Origin: Pseudoalteromonas sp. H105
GTDB lineage: Bacteria > Pseudomonadota > Gammaproteobacteria > Enterobacterales > Alteromonadaceae
Length of the DNA: 64,000 bases
Direction: 5' to 3'
Assembly (NCBI RefSeq): GCF_001469215.1
Contig: NZ_LOFH01000001.1
Location: forward strand, 558,001 to 622,000
Positions 8,121 through 18,533 of this stretch are shown here, in pieces. The number at the start of each line of letters is the position of its first letter. Position 1 is the first letter of the stretch. Made by a program: the position numbers and the translations under genes. The notes beneath the pieces were generated by a model that made no database searches, had not been told where the DNA came from, and saw nothing but the letters and a program-made list of their open reading frames with translations.

Positions 8121-9785
8121 TTGTCTTTACAGCGATTTAAACATGTCAATTTAAAAGGTGATTTATTCGGTGGGGTAACAACCGCGATTATTTCATTACC
8201 ACTTGCACTTGCATTTGGTGTTGCATCAGGTGCGGGTGCTGAAGCAGGTATGTGGGGTGCTATTTTAGTTGGTTTGTTTGCCGCACTATTCGGTGGTTCT
8301 ACCTCATTAATTTCTGAGCCCACAGGACCTATGACTGTTATTATGACAGCCATACTCACAACCATGTTGGCAAGTTACCCCGAGCAAGGCTTAGCAATGG
8401 GTTTTACCGTTGTCATGATGGCTGGCGCGTTTCAAATTATGTTGGGCACGCTTAAGCTAGGCAAATATATTACACTCATGCCCTATAGCGTCATTTCAGG
8501 CTTTATGTCTGGGATTGGTGTTATTTTAATCATCTTACAACTTGCCCCTTTACTGGGCCACTCTTCTCCTGGCGGGGGCGTAATCGGCACGCTTTCAGCG
8601 TTACCTGAATTAATTACATCGTTACATTTTTCTGAATTATTTTTAGGCTTATGTACGCTCGCAATTTTATTTTATTTACCACAAAAATACCGTCAATATG
8701 TGCCTGCTCAATTAGTTGCACTCGTTGCTGTTACGCTCGTTTCAATTATATTTTTTACCAGCGAAGATATTCGCCGTATTGGCGAAATACCCAGCGGTTT
8801 ACCTAGCTTTATTTTCCCAACTTTTTCAGCAGATTTATTCACTGAAATGGTTATTGATGCGTTAGTATTAGGTACTTTAGGCTGCATAGATACGTTGCTA
8901 ACGGCTGTTATTGGTGACAGTTTAACACGAACAGAGCATGATTCTGATAAGGAGCTTCGCGGTCAGGGTATTGCAAATATGGTTGCAGGTTTATTTGGAG
9001 CGTTACCTGGCGCAGGCGCGACTATGGGCACGGTGGTGAATGTGCAAGTTGGTGCCCGCTCCCCGCTTGCTGGCATTTTAAGAGCCATCATTTTGATGGC
9101 TGTCGTGTTTGTAGCCGGCAGTTTAACCGAACCTATTCCAATGGCTGTCCTTGCTGGTATCGCCGTCTATGTTGGTATCAACATTCTTGATTGGAGCTTT
9201 ATACAACGCGCACACAAACTCAGTATTTTACAAATGTCGATTATGTATGGCGTGATGATGCTTACAGTATTCGTTGATTTGATTGTTGCTGTGGGTTTAG
9301 GTGTTTTCATATCAAACATCATTGTAATAGAACGGTTAAGCCGTGAACAGGCAAAGCATGTTAAAGCGATCAGTGATGCTGATGATGATGATGTGCCTTT
9401 AACCGATGATGAACGAGTCTTGTTAGACCAAGCACAAGGTAAATTATTGTTTTTTTACCTATCAGGCCCAATGATTTTTAGTGTTTCTAAAGCGATTTCA
9501 CGACAACATCGTCACATAGGTGAATACCAATCAATGGTCCTTGATTTATCTGGCGTACAAATGCTGGATGTCACCGTGTCATTAGCTATTGAAAATGCAA
9601 TAACAGATGCTATAGAAGCAAACTGTGATGTGTTTATCTACTCACCAAACAGTGAAACAAGCGATAAATTAAAGCGCTTGCGGATCAAAGATAAATTGCC
9701 TATCGACTCGTTTTGTGAAAGCCGGATTGAAGCACTTAATAAGGCACTCAAAAGAATGGACAGTACTGGGTGCGAAACTGTTTAA
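8121..9785 (+). CDS. SulP family anion transporter with STAS domain
   Basis: Inner-membrane anion carrier of the SLC26/SulP family, 554 aa. The N-terminal half holds the transport core; FGGVTTAIISLPLALAFGVASG is the family TM1 signature and EPTGPMTVIMTAI the TM3 region. A C-terminal STAS domain (about 435-545) includes VLDLSGVQMLDVTVSLAI. Between them lies an acidic linker rich in aspartate (DADDDDVPLTDDE, about residue 415). The start is TTG at 8121, supported by AGGG 7 bases upstream and correct positioning of TM1. SulP proteins move sulfate, bicarbonate or other anions; the marine setting makes bicarbonate plausible but unproven. Its stop codon overlaps the stop of the convergent LysR gene. 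Confidence 0.9.
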   Translation: MSLQRFKHVNLKGDLFGGVTTAIISLPLALAFGVASGAGAEAGMWGAILVGLFAALFGGSTSLISEPTGPMTVIMTAILTTMLASYPEQGLAMGFTVVMMAGAFQIMLGTLKLGKYITLMPYSVISGFMSGIGVILIILQLAPLLGHSSPGGGVIGTLSALPELITSLHFSELFLGLCTLAILFYLPQKYRQYVPAQLVALVAVTLVSIIFFTSEDIRRIGEIPSGLPSFIFPTFSADLFTEMVIDALVLGTLGCIDTLLTAVIGDSLTRTEHDSDKELRGQGIANMVAGLFGALPGAGATMGTVVNVQVGARSPLAGILRAIILMAVVFVAGSLTEPIPMAVLAGIAVYVGINILDWSFIQRAHKLSILQMSIMYGVMMLTVFVDLIVAVGLGVFISNIIVIERLSREQAKHVKAISDADDDDVPLTDDERVLLDQAQGKLLFFYLSGPMIFSVSKAISRQHRHIGEYQSMVLDLSGVQMLDVTVSLAIENAITDAIEANCDVFIYSPNSETSDKLKRLRIKDKLPIDSFCESRIEALNKALKRMDSTGCETV

Positions 9786-10651
9786 CTGAGCGAAATCGCT
9801 AAATGATTTAATAACGCTTTTACGTTAGTTGCAACAAACTGCCGAGGCGGGTATACGCCCCATACTCCCTCGGGCTTTGGTTGATAATTAGTTAAAATGG
9901 GTATTAAATCTCCCGCATTTAGATCATCTTCAATGTAGTAATTAGGTAATTGTACAATCCCTAATCCTTTTTTTGCTGCATCAGCCAACGCCCAGCCACT
10001 GTTACACTGCAAGCGTCCGGCAATTTTGATATGTTTATCTCGTCCTTGTTCACAGACGCGCCAATAACTGCTATTGCCAACTAAACATTGGTGACGTTGT
10101 AATTCTGCCACCGTATGAGGTTCACCAAAGTGCTTTAAGTATTCCTTCGAACAACAAATAACAAAATGTCGCGCACTCAAACGCCGTGCTTTTAAACTTG
10201 AATCTTTCAAATGCCCTAATCGAATAGCTAGATCAAATCCGCCTTCAACCAAATTTTCTTGTTGATTGCTCAATGCCATAATAACTTCAACATCGGGGTA
10301 TTGCTGCATAAATACATGGACGGCTGGCATAATAAATGTTTCACCATACATAACGGGGGCTGTCAGCTTAATTTTTCCTTTTGGCGTACGTTGCTGCTCA
10401 GCTAATGATGCTGTTGCATCATCCATCGCATATTGTAAGTGTTTAATTTGATGTAAGAACGTCTCACCTTCTTTTGTTAGAACCACACTACGCGTCGTAC
10501 GTGTTAACAATTGCGAGTTAAGCCGCTGTTCTAACTGTGTAACTTGGCGACTTATATGCGCAACTGACACATTTAACACCATAGCTGCTTTAGTGAAGTT
10601 TCCTTCCTCACCCACTGCAATAAACTCATCTATACCAGCCCAACGACTCAT
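9782..10651 (-). CDS. LysR family transcriptional regulator
   Basis: DNA-binding regulator with an N-terminal winged HTH (about 5-65, FIAVGEEGNFTKAAMVLNVSVAHISRQVTQLE) and a LysR substrate-binding domain (about 90-285). An open frame extends upstream to 10696, but MSRWAGIDEF at 10651 gives the normal LysR N-terminus, about 289 aa. The extra residues would also cover the intergenic palindrome at 10696-10710. It is divergent from adhC-fghA, the usual arrangement for a LysR activator of formaldehyde detoxification. The co-inducer is not known. It ends convergently with the SulP gene, the two stop codons overlapping. Confidence 0.9.
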   Translation of the reverse strand: MSRWAGIDEFIAVGEEGNFTKAAMVLNVSVAHISRQVTQLEQRLNSQLLTRTTRSVVLTKEGETFLHQIKHLQYAMDDATASLAEQQRTPKGKIKLTAPVMYGETFIMPAVHVFMQQYPDVEVIMALSNQQENLVEGGFDLAIRLGHLKDSSLKARRLSARHFVICCSKEYLKHFGEPHTVAELQRHQCLVGNSSYWRVCEQGRDKHIKIAGRLQCNSGWALADAAKKGLGIVQLPNYYIEDDLNAGDLIPILTNYQPKPEGVWGVYPPRQFVATNVKALLNHLAISLS

Positions 10652-10695
10652 TATTACCATACTGTAAAAGTGTTTTATTAAAATGAAGATTAACA

Positions 10696-10710
10696 TTGTT
10701 TGAGAAACAA
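10696..10710. promoter_or_regulatory. Candidate LysR operator between lysR and adhC
   Basis: TTGTTT-GAG-AAACAA is a perfect 6-bp-arm palindrome that fits the T-N11-A pattern of LysR sites. It sits in the 117-base divergent region, 58 bases before the adhC start. Assigning it to the adjacent regulator is inference from position and symmetry. Confidence 0.45.
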
Positions 10711-10744
10711 ATAAAATAACGCTATTGTTTTTGTATCCCTCTAA

Positions 10745-11890
<1,146 letters not shown>

Positions 11891-11945
11891 TCACTTTAAG
11901 AAATAGGCCATGAATGTCCATTCATGGCTTTTTAGCGAGGATAAC

Positions 11946-12788
11946 ATGCTGGAAAATTTAACAACTGTCAAAGTCAGTGGCGGATGGCATAAACAATACA
12001 GCCATGACTCAACGAGCACTCATTGCAAAATGCGCTTTGCTGTATTTCTTCCCCCGGGTGCAAGTCAAACAAATAAAGTGCCTGTGCTTTACTGGTTATC
12101 AGGTTTAACATGCACAGATGAGAATTTTATGCAAAAAGCAGGTGCATTTAAAAAAGCTGCCGAACTTGGTATCGCCATTGTGGCACCGGATACCAGCCCG
12201 CGTGGTGATAACGTTCCTGATGACGAAAGCTATGACTTTGGTCAAGGAGCAGGGTTTTACATCAACGCAACACAAGCCCCCTTCAACACTCACTACAATA
12301 TGTATGATTACGTTGTTGAGGAACTACCTGCTTTAATAGAACAACATTTCCCAGTCTCTGATAAAAAAGCGATAAGTGGCCACTCTATGGGGGGGCATGG
12401 AGCATTAATGATTGCACTACGAAACCCTACCCGCTATACCAGTGCCTCTGCCTTTAGCCCAATCACAAATCCGATGAATTGTCCCTGGGGGGAAAAAGCA
12501 TTTAGTCATTACCTGGGAGATAATAAAAAATTGTGGGCCAATTATGATACTTGTGAACTAATGAATCAATTAGAGCCTGCGAGCTATGTTCCGATGCGTA
12601 TTGAGCAAGGTGAAGCGGATAATTTCTTGGTCGAACAATTAAAAATTGAAGCCTTATTTAAACGCGTTAATGAAAAAGACTACCCTGCTGAGATCAATAT
12701 GCACCCTGGTTATGATCACAGCTATTATTTTATAAGTAGCTTTATTGACGAACACCTATTATTTCATCAACCGTTTTTGACTCAGTAA
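11946..12788 (+). CDS. fghA: S-formylglutathione hydrolase
   Basis: Cytoplasmic alpha/beta-hydrolase (esterase D family) that splits S-formylglutathione to formate and glutathione, the second step after AdhC. Starting at ATG 11946, preceded by GAGG, gives 280 aa, the family norm; a start at 11910 has no good ribosome site. The nucleophile is Ser147 in GHSMGG, with Asp225 (QGEADNF) and His258 (GYDHSYYF) completing the triad. LSGLTCTDENFMQKAG is a hallmark stretch of FghA. The last 47 bases overlap the 3' end of a convergent small lipoprotein gene. Confidence 0.95.
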   Translation: MLENLTTVKVSGGWHKQYSHDSTSTHCKMRFAVFLPPGASQTNKVPVLYWLSGLTCTDENFMQKAGAFKKAAELGIAIVAPDTSPRGDNVPDDESYDFGQGAGFYINATQAPFNTHYNMYDYVVEELPALIEQHFPVSDKKAISGHSMGGHGALMIALRNPTRYTSASAFSPITNPMNCPWGEKAFSHYLGDNKKLWANYDTCELMNQLEPASYVPMRIEQGEADNFLVEQLKIEALFKRVNEKDYPAEINMHPGYDHSYYFISSFIDEHLLFHQPFLTQ

Positions 12789-13122
12789 TGTTTTTATCTT
12801 CTGTGAGGCTGTTAGCGCTAACTTCCTCGCAGACTTTTAATGCTTTGGACACCTGCTTACAAACCACATTTGGCTCACTGTTTTGCTTTATAAGGCTCAC
12901 TAAATAACTATCTACTTCAAAACCTACTTCTGCAAGTGACACTGTATCTTTTCCCTTTATAACATGTGTACTTTTTGGTGATTCACTTGGGTGAGCTAAT
13001 GCTAAATCCGCATCGTAATTTTCATCCGCCTTACTGTAAATAGTGCTATCAAGAATGACACCAGCGAATGTGCATCCCGTCATAGATAGCGTCATCAGTA
13101 CTGTTACTAATGATTTGATCAA
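12742..13122 (-). CDS. Small putative lipoprotein, unknown function
   Basis: I do not recognise a family. The protein starts with a lipoprotein signal ending in lipobox MTGC, so it is probably exported and acylated. The mature part is hydrophilic, about 110 residues, with two cysteines (VVCKQ, KVCEE) that could form a disulfide and an acidic, Ser/Thr-rich tail. The best start is TTG at 13122: AAGGAG lies 6 bases upstream and the resulting MIKSLVTVLMTLSMTGC is a compact signal. An ATG at 13158 would add twelve polar residues without a good ribosome site. It is convergent with fghA and overlaps its end by 47 bases. It stands alone, followed upstream by the repeat-bearing gap. Confidence 0.65.
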   Translation of the reverse strand: MIKSLVTVLMTLSMTGCTFAGVILDSTIYSKADENYDADLALAHPSESPKSTHVIKGKDTVSLAEVGFEVDSYLVSLIKQNSEPNVVCKQVSKALKVCEEVSANSLTEDKNITESKTVDEIIGVRQ

Positions 13123-13299
13123 AACCAACTCCTTCTTGCTTACATAATCAGTTTTCATTTAAGAGTATAGAAGGTTCATAATGCCTAGTAATTAAAAAAA
13201 CTGTAATAAACTGTAGTCAGCTATCTTGGAGTTTGACTTAGCAACGTATTTATTATTTAACCACCAATAAACGATGAAAGTCTTTGTAGCTTTCTCTTA

Positions 13300-13613
13300 C
13301 TAGGGTCTGTTGACCTTTGCGAATTAAAATTTGTTCAAACTGGGGACGGTTTGATCTCGGCGCGAGGTTTGTAACCTAGTGGGCTAAGTCAAAACCGATC
13401 AAAGCTACCGCGTCCTGCTCACGCCCCTATCACCATCCATGCAGGCAACATAGAGCAAATCGCCCCGAGGCAGAACACGAAGGACTGAGCCTGTTTGCAT
13501 TGATGCTGCGTTATCGCCTATTTATGGGGAATACCACACCACATAGGCGCTGCCTTGCCTAAACACCCAATAGACTGTTGAAAATTTAACCTTAAAAGGT
13601 AAACAGACCCTAG
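13300..13613. mobile_element. MITE-like non-coding element with terminal inverted repeats
   Basis: A 314-bp element lies in the gap between the small lipoprotein gene and ybiT. CTAGGGTCTGTT (13300-13311) and AACAGACCCTAG (13602-13613) are exact inverted copies. Similarity continues inward for about 30 bases with mismatches (ACCTTT..TTAAATTT on both sides). CTAG at each outer end may be a 4-bp target duplication, as produced by some IS5-family transposases. The interior has no open frame of note and can fold into hairpins. It is higher in GC than its flanks. A related partial copy occurs at 44278-44388, showing that it is a dispersed repeat. Confidence 0.72.
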
Positions 13614-13714
13614 AAAAATATTTCTTAATTAAATTGTCAATGTGCGGTTAGCATTTTAATGAAATGATTGAGGGTTTATTGTCTTGTAGGGTCTATGATA
13701 AACGGTTTAATAAT

Positions 13715-13745
13715 CAAAAAAAGAACTGGCTGATACCAGTTCTTT
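13715..13745 (-). terminator. Intrinsic terminator of ybiT
   Basis: AAAGAACTGG (13720-13729) pairs with CCAGTTCTTT (13736-13745) across a 6-base loop. On the minus strand it is followed by a run of T residues. It lies 10 bases past the ybiT stop. Confidence 0.8.
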
Positions 13746-13754
13746 TTCTTCAGT

Positions 13755-15353
13755 CTAGTTTAAAGCTTCTGCTTGACTAGCCATAAATTCATTAAATGTG
13801 CCGTGAAAATTAACTACTTTTTTATCACGAATATCAATGATACGAGTTGCTAATGATGAAACAAACTCACGGTCATGACTCACAAATATAAGCGTGCCTT
13901 CAAAATCTTTTAGTGCATTATTAAGCGCCTCGATGGCTTCCATATCCATGTGGTTAGTTGGTTCGTCCATAACCAGCACATTTACATCTTGCATCATCAA
14001 CTTGCCAAATAGTAGACGGTTCTTTTCACCACCAGAGCAGTTTTTAGCTTTTTTATTCGCATCGTCAGCAGTGAATAATAAACGGCCTAACATGCCTCGC
14101 ACCATTAAGTCATTGTGCTTTGCAGTTCGCCATTGTGACATCCAATCAAATAACGTTAAGTCATTGTCAAAGTCTTTACTGCTATCTTGCGGGCAGTAAC
14201 CGATAGATGCATTCTCTGACCATTTAATAACACCATGATTAGGCTCAAGTTCGTTTACTAAACAACGTATAAAAGTTGATTTACCTACCCCGTTTTCACC
14301 AATAATTGCTAGTTTCGACCCTGCTTCTAGAATGAGCTCTCCTCCTTCAAACAGTGCTTCACCTTCAAAACCATGACCAAAGTTTTCTAAAATTAAAGCC
14401 TGGCGGTGCATTCTCTTGCCTTCATCAAAATACAACGATGGTGCCATACGACTTGATGATTTAACTTCGTCCAAACTGATTTTATCCATGCGTTTAGCGC
14501 GCGAACTTGCTTGCTTAGCTTTTGAAGCATTAGCACCAAAACGGTTTACAAAGTCTTGCAACTCATCGATTTCAGATTGTTTTTTTGCATTTCCGGCCAG
14601 TAACTGTTCTCGAATTAGTGATGAGGCCTCAATGTATTTCTCATAATTACCCGGGTATACACGAAGCTCACCATAATCAATATCAGCCATATGCGTACAG
14701 ACAGCATTTAGGAAATAGCGGTCATGCGAAATAATGATCATCGTGCATTTACGTTGATTAAGTTCGTGCTCTAACCAATTAATAGTATGAATATCCAAGT
14801 TGTTGGTTGGCTCATCCAATAACAATATGTCGGGATTTGCAAACAACGCTTGGGCGAGTAACACACGCAGTTTCCAGCCCGGCGCGACTTGAGACATAAG
14901 GCCAAAATGAAATTCTTCCTCGATACCGGCTTTAAGTAAAATATCGCCTGCACGGCTTTCAGCACTGTAGCCATCCATTTCTGCAAAGACGCTTTCGAGT
15001 TCAGCTACTTTCATACCTTCAGCCTCACTCATCTCTGGTAACGAATAGATTCGGTCACGCTCTTGCTTTATTTCCCACAGTGCTACATCGCCCATAATCA
15101 CTGTATCAACCACTGAGTATTGCTCAAACGCAAATTGATCTTGGCTTAAATTACCGACCTTAAGACCCGGTGTAATTGATACGTTGCCTGATGTAGGCGT
15201 AAGCGCACCGCTTAAGATTTTCATAAATGTTGATTTACCACAACCGTTTGCCCCTATCAGGCCATAACGATTTCCGTTACCAAATTTTGCGGAAATGTTT
15301 TCAAATAAAGGTTCAGCACCAAACTGCATGGTGATATTAGCGGTAGAGATCAA
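13755..15353 (-). CDS. ybiT: ABC-F family ATPase YbiT
   Basis: Soluble tandem-ABC protein of the ABC-F class, 532 aa (E. coli YbiT is about 530). It has two nucleotide-binding domains: Walker [10 protein letters not shown] (34-42) with [11 protein letters not shown], and a second GENGVGKST (near 350) with [11 protein letters not shown] and signature CSGGEKNR. They are joined by a charged linker (about 240-310) containing the P-site tRNA interaction motif. ABC-F proteins act on ribosomes to resolve stalls; they have no membrane domain. The gene is monocistronic with a clear terminator and a leader of over 200 bases before it. Confidence 0.92.
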   Translation of the reverse strand: MISTANITMQFGAEPLFENISAKFGNGNRYGLIGANGCGKSTFMKILSGALTPTSGNVSITPGLKVGNLSQDQFAFEQYSVVDTVIMGDVALWEIKQERDRIYSLPEMSEAEGMKVAELESVFAEMDGYSAESRAGDILLKAGIEEEFHFGLMSQVAPGWKLRVLLAQALFANPDILLLDEPTNNLDIHTINWLEHELNQRKCTMIIISHDRYFLNAVCTHMADIDYGELRVYPGNYEKYIEASSLIREQLLAGNAKKQSEIDELQDFVNRFGANASKAKQASSRAKRMDKISLDEVKSSSRMAPSLYFDEGKRMHRQALILENFGHGFEGEALFEGGELILEAGSKLAIIGENGVGKSTFIRCLVNELEPNHGVIKWSENASIGYCPQDSSKDFDNDLTLFDWMSQWRTAKHNDLMVRGMLGRLLFTADDANKKAKNCSGGEKNRLLFGKLMMQDVNVLVMDEPTNHMDMEAIEALNNALKDFEGTLIFVSHDREFVSSLATRIIDIRDKKVVNFHGTFNEFMASQAEALN

Positions 15354-15585
15354 GATGAATTCCTAAGCAATTAAGAGCAAGTAGACTCATCGATTATTGA
15401 AGAGTAATACAGGCAATACACAATATAAAGAGGGCGCGAATTATACAGCCGGAACAGTAAACAGTCGAGCTTTGTCGCAGTAAGTTAAAGAATTTAGTTT
15501 TGTGATAAATAGCATTAACCACGAAATAGACGCAGGTGGTGTTTGTAAAGAATGCTTAGCTAAAAAATGTTATATTAAATTTCCA

Positions 15586-15617
15586 TAAAAAAAGCGAAGG
15601 CTGCCACCTTCGCTTTT
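15586..15617 (-). terminator. Intrinsic terminator of the second sulP gene
   Basis: AAAAGCGAAGG (15590-15600) pairs with CCTTCGCTTTT (15607-15617), loop of 6 bases, followed on the minus strand by seven T residues. It lies 17 bases after the sulP stop. Confidence 0.85.
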
Positions 15618-15633
15618 AAAATCAGTGTTTAAA

Positions 15634-17190
15634 TTAAGCTAATTTGTCAGACGCCACTTTGTAAGTTGGGTCTTCTATAACGTTTACTTCGACTAAATCA
15701 CGTGCTTTATGTAGTAACTGAGTACAGTCTTTACTTAAATGACGTAAATGCAGTTGTTTTCCGGCTTTAGTGTATTTATCTGCAAGCGTATCAATGGCCT
15801 CTATCGCACTGTGATCAGCAACGCGGCTGTATTTAAACTCAATAATCACATCTTTTGGATCATTTTTTACATCAAACAATTCTGCAAAGCCTTTAACAGA
15901 CCCAAAGAATAAGGGACCATGAAGTTCATATACTTTAGCACCTGCTTGGTCGATATAATTAGTGGTATAAATCTGTTTAGCATGTTGCCATGCAAATACC
16001 AGTGCAGAGACGATAACACCGACACAAACAGCAATTGCAAGGTCTGTAATTACGGTAACGCCTGATACTAAAACAATCACAAACGCATCAGATTTTGGCA
16101 CTCGTTTCATCATTTTAAACGAAGCCCACTCAAAGGTACCTAATACAACCATAAACATCACACCTACCAGCGCAGCCAATGGAATCATTTCAATCAAGCC
16201 AGCAGCAAAGATAATAAAACCAAGCAACATCAGTGCAGCAGTAATGCCTGATAAACGTGAACGGCCACCTGAATTTATATTAATCATTGATTGGCCAATC
16301 ATCGCACATCCGCCCATTGCGCCGAAAAAGCCACAAGTTACATTGGCAGCGCCTTGTCCGATACATTCTTTGTTTGAATGACCACGCGTTTCAGTAATTT
16401 CATCAATTAAGCTTAGTGTTAATAATGACTCAATTAAGCCTATCGCAGCCAAAATCAAGGCATAAGGGAAGATTATTTGAAGTGTTTCAAAGGTAAATGG
16501 TACCATAGGAACATGAAATTCTGGTAAACCACCTGCAATCGTAGCAGCACTGTCACCTGTCATATCTTTTAAGAAATCAAGTACTGTTCGTGCTTCTAAA
16601 TCTAAACCAATAACAATCAGGGTCACTGTCACAATGGCCACCAATGTAGAAGGCACAGCAGTCGTTAACTTTGGTAAAAAATGAATAATAGCCATAGTCA
16701 GTGCAACTAAACCAAGCATTATCATCATCGGTTCGCCAGTCATCCATTGCATCGTGCCATCTTCACCGGGAGACTTAAATTGACCAAGTTGAGCTAGAAA
16801 GATAACAATCGCTAAACCGTTTACAAACCCCAGCATAACCGGGTGTGGTACCATACGAATAAACTTACCCAGTTTAAAGATCCCTGCTAATATTTGCAGA
16901 ACCCCCATCAGCAGCACCGTAGCAAAGAGGTACTCAACACCATGGTCGAGTACTAAACTTACCATTACAACCGCTAATGCACCCGTCGCACCAGAAATCA
17001 TGCCTGGTCGGCCACCAAATATAGCGGTGATCAAACCCACTATAAAGGCTGCGTATAATCCAACTAATGGTTCTACGTTTGCAACAAATGCAAAAGCAAC
17101 AGCTTCAGGAACCAGGGCAAGCGCCACCGTTAAACCTGATAATATATCATTTTTAGCAGAGCTTGGCGCTTTGCTGAGTAAGTTAAACAT
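15634..17190 (-). CDS. SulP family anion transporter (second copy, divergent type)
   Basis: Polytopic inner-membrane anion carrier with STAS domain. The TM1 signature reads [23 protein letters not shown] and TM3 [17 protein letters not shown]. The C-terminal STAS region (about 415-500) includes [22 protein letters not shown]. It differs markedly from the SulP at 8121, so the pair is not a recent duplication. Start ATG 17190 is chosen because GAGGA lies 6 bases upstream; the longer frame to 17217 adds nine residues without support. A good sigma70-type promoter (17230-17258) and a 12-bp-arm dyad (17269-17297) lie upstream. The substrate could be bicarbonate or sulfate; the sequence does not say. 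An Lrp-family regulator gene is immediately upstream in the same direction. Confidence 0.9.
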   Translation of the reverse strand: MFNLLSKAPSSAKNDILSGLTVALALVPEAVAFAFVANVEPLVGLYAAFIVGLITAIFGGRPGMISGATGALAVVMVSLVLDHGVEYLFATVLLMGVLQILAGIFKLGKFIRMVPHPVMLGFVNGLAIVIFLAQLGQFKSPGEDGTMQWMTGEPMMIMLGLVALTMAIIHFLPKLTTAVPSTLVAIVTVTLIVIGLDLEARTVLDFLKDMTGDSAATIAGGLPEFHVPMVPFTFETLQIIFPYALILAAIGLIESLLTLSLIDEITETRGHSNKECIGQGAANVTCGFFGAMGGCAMIGQSMININSGGRSRLSGITAALMLLGFIIFAAGLIEMIPLAALVGVMFMVVLGTFEWASFKMMKRVPKSDAFVIVLVSGVTVITDLAIAVCVGVIVSALVFAWQHAKQIYTTNYIDQAGAKVYELHGPLFFGSVKGFAELFDVKNDPKDVIIEFKYSRVADHSAIEAIDTLADKYTKAGKQLHLRHLSKDCTQLLHKARDLVEVNVIEDPTYKVASDKLA

Positions 17191-17229
17191 TGAGTTCCTC
17201 ATGGATGTAGGGATCAAAAAAAGCGCTGA

Positions 17230-17258
17230 ATTCTATCAAATTAAGCAAAAGTTAACAA
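17230..17258 (-). promoter_or_regulatory. Predicted sigma70 promoter for sulP
   Basis: On the minus strand, TTGTTA (17258-17253) and TAGAAT (17235-17230) are 17 bases apart, with TG one base before the -10 (extended -10). The distance to the start codon at 17190 is about 40 bases, suitable for a short leader. Confidence 0.6.
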
Positions 17259-17268
17259 TTGGTTATTC

Positions 17269-17297
17269 TAAATGCACTATTGAGTATAGTGCATTTA
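17269..17297. promoter_or_regulatory. 12-bp-arm perfect dyad upstream of the sulP promoter
   Basis: TAAATGCACTAT (17269-17280) and ATAGTGCATTTA (17286-17297) are perfect complements with a 5-base spacer TGAGT. The dyad lies just upstream of the -35 element and 47 bases beyond the lrp-like stop. No T run follows on the minus strand, so an operator (possibly for the adjacent Lrp-family regulator) is more likely than a terminator. Confidence 0.6.
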
Positions 17298-17343
17298 CTA
17301 GATTTGAATGGATACCCGAGGGTAAATCAATGAGAGGACATGT

Positions 17344-17802
17344 TTAAAGTGGTAAAGAAGTACTGCGTTTAACACACGTCATAGTGACGTTTGAATGCAC
17401 TTCTTGAACAAACTCGAGATTTAACAAATTATCACGAACAAACTGCTCATAACCTTCAATACCTTTGGAAATAATACGCAACATAAAGTCCATAGTACCT
17501 GCCATACTGTAGCACTCTGTTACTTCATCATAGCTTAATATCAAACGTTCAAACTCTGCTAAATTTGTTCTACCATGATTTGAAAGGCGTACATGCGCAT
17601 AAACAAGCATATCAAAGCCTAGCTTTTTCTCATCAAGTAAAGCAACTTTGCCCTTGATGTAACCATCTTGCTCTAGCTTGGCTATACGACGCCAGCAAGG
17701 GGATTGTGAAAGCCCGACTTTATCTGCAATATCTGCGGTTGAAAGGCTAGCATCTTGCTGTAATAGTGCCAAAATCTGGCGGTCAACTTGATTTAAAGAC
17801 AT
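17344..17802 (-). CDS. Lrp/AsnC family transcriptional regulator
   Basis: A 152-aa regulator: N-terminal HTH (about 5-60, LALLQQDASLSTADIADKVGLSQSPCWRRIAKLEQDGYI) and C-terminal RAM ligand/oligomerisation domain (about 65-145, with ECYSMAGTMDFMLRI). Length and order are standard for single-unit Lrp/AsnC proteins, which usually sense amino acids and assemble as octamers. Whether it is a global or a local regulator is unclear. It stands directly upstream of, and codirectional with, the sulP gene; the dyad between them could be its site. Confidence 0.9.
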   Translation of the reverse strand: MSLNQVDRQILALLQQDASLSTADIADKVGLSQSPCWRRIAKLEQDGYIKGKVALLDEKKLGFDMLVYAHVRLSNHGRTNLAEFERLILSYDEVTECYSMAGTMDFMLRIISKGIEGYEQFVRDNLLNLEFVQEVHSNVTMTCVKRSTSLPL

Positions 17803-17891
17803 TATATTACTTTATTATTTTACTAAATTAATAAAATTATACATCGCTTTAGGTGCTGCGTCTTGTATTTTCATGCATTTTTTATGCGTAA

Positions 17892-18533
17892 CTAGCCAAA
17901 CTTACCACTTATAAATGGATTCGATATGCGCTCTATTCCAACGCTTGTGTCTGGGCCGTGCCCTGACAAAATTCGTGTTTCATCTGGCATCGTTAATAGT
18001 TTCGTTTTAATTGAATTCACTAGCTGCTTGGCATCCCCTTTAGGAAAATCCGTTCGCCCTACTGACCCTTTAAAAATAACATCGCCTACCAACACAACCT
18101 GCTGTGATTGTTCATAAAAAACGATGTGCCCAGGCGTATGCCCTGGACAATGACGCACAGCAAACTTTAAATTTCCCACGTTGCACACATCGCCTTCTTT
18201 TAGCCAAACATCAGGGTAAAAAGGCTCAATGACCTTTAAGCCAAACATTTTCGCTTGCATAGGCAATGCATCAAACCAAAAACGCTCACCTTCGTGAGGG
18301 CCAATTATTTTAACTTTGAATTCTTCGGCTAACTTTTTTGCGGCTCCGACATGATCAAGGTGACCATGGGTCAACAATATGCATTGTAATTCTAAATTGT
18401 GCCTTGCAAGCTCTGCAATTATTTTATCTGCATCCCCTCCAGGGTCAACAATTGCCGCTTGACGGGTTGTTTTACAGATTAGAATACGACAATTTTGCGA
18501 AAATGCAGTAACGGGTAAAGTAATGATATCCAT
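17892..18533 (-). CDS. MBL-fold metallohydrolase, YcbL / glyoxalase II-like
   Basis: Cytoplasmic metallo-beta-lactamase-fold hydrolase, 213 aa. Metal ligands visible: THGHLDHVG with His56, His58, Asp60 and His61; His132 in CPGHTPGH; Asp151 in VLVGDVIF; His192 in LSGHG. The GSVGRTDFP motif and the short length, lacking the glyoxalase II substrate domain, match the YcbL group, reported to have type II glyoxalase activity. A thioester substrate is plausible. Its start codon shares one base with the stop of the M14 gene (TAATG), so the two are cotranscribed and translationally coupled. Confidence 0.88.
   Translation of the reverse strand: MDIITLPVTAFSQNCRILICKTTRQAAIVDPGGDADKIIAELARHNLELQCILLTHGHLDHVGAAKKLAEEFKVKIIGPHEGERFWFDALPMQAKMFGLKVIEPFYPDVWLKEGDVCNVGNLKFAVRHCPGHTPGHIVFYEQSQQVVLVGDVIFKGSVGRTDFPKGDAKQLVNSIKTKLLTMPDETRILSGHGPDTSVGIERISNPFISGKFG

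Noticed and set aside
13687..13704. TAGGGTCTATGATAAAC as a third copy of the MITE end
   Set aside because: Only the first eight bases match and similarity stops; chance is adequate explanation.
17298..17343. Terminator of the Lrp-like gene
   Set aside because: No stem followed by a T run is found; the nearby dyad at 17269-17297 lacks the T run on the minus strand.
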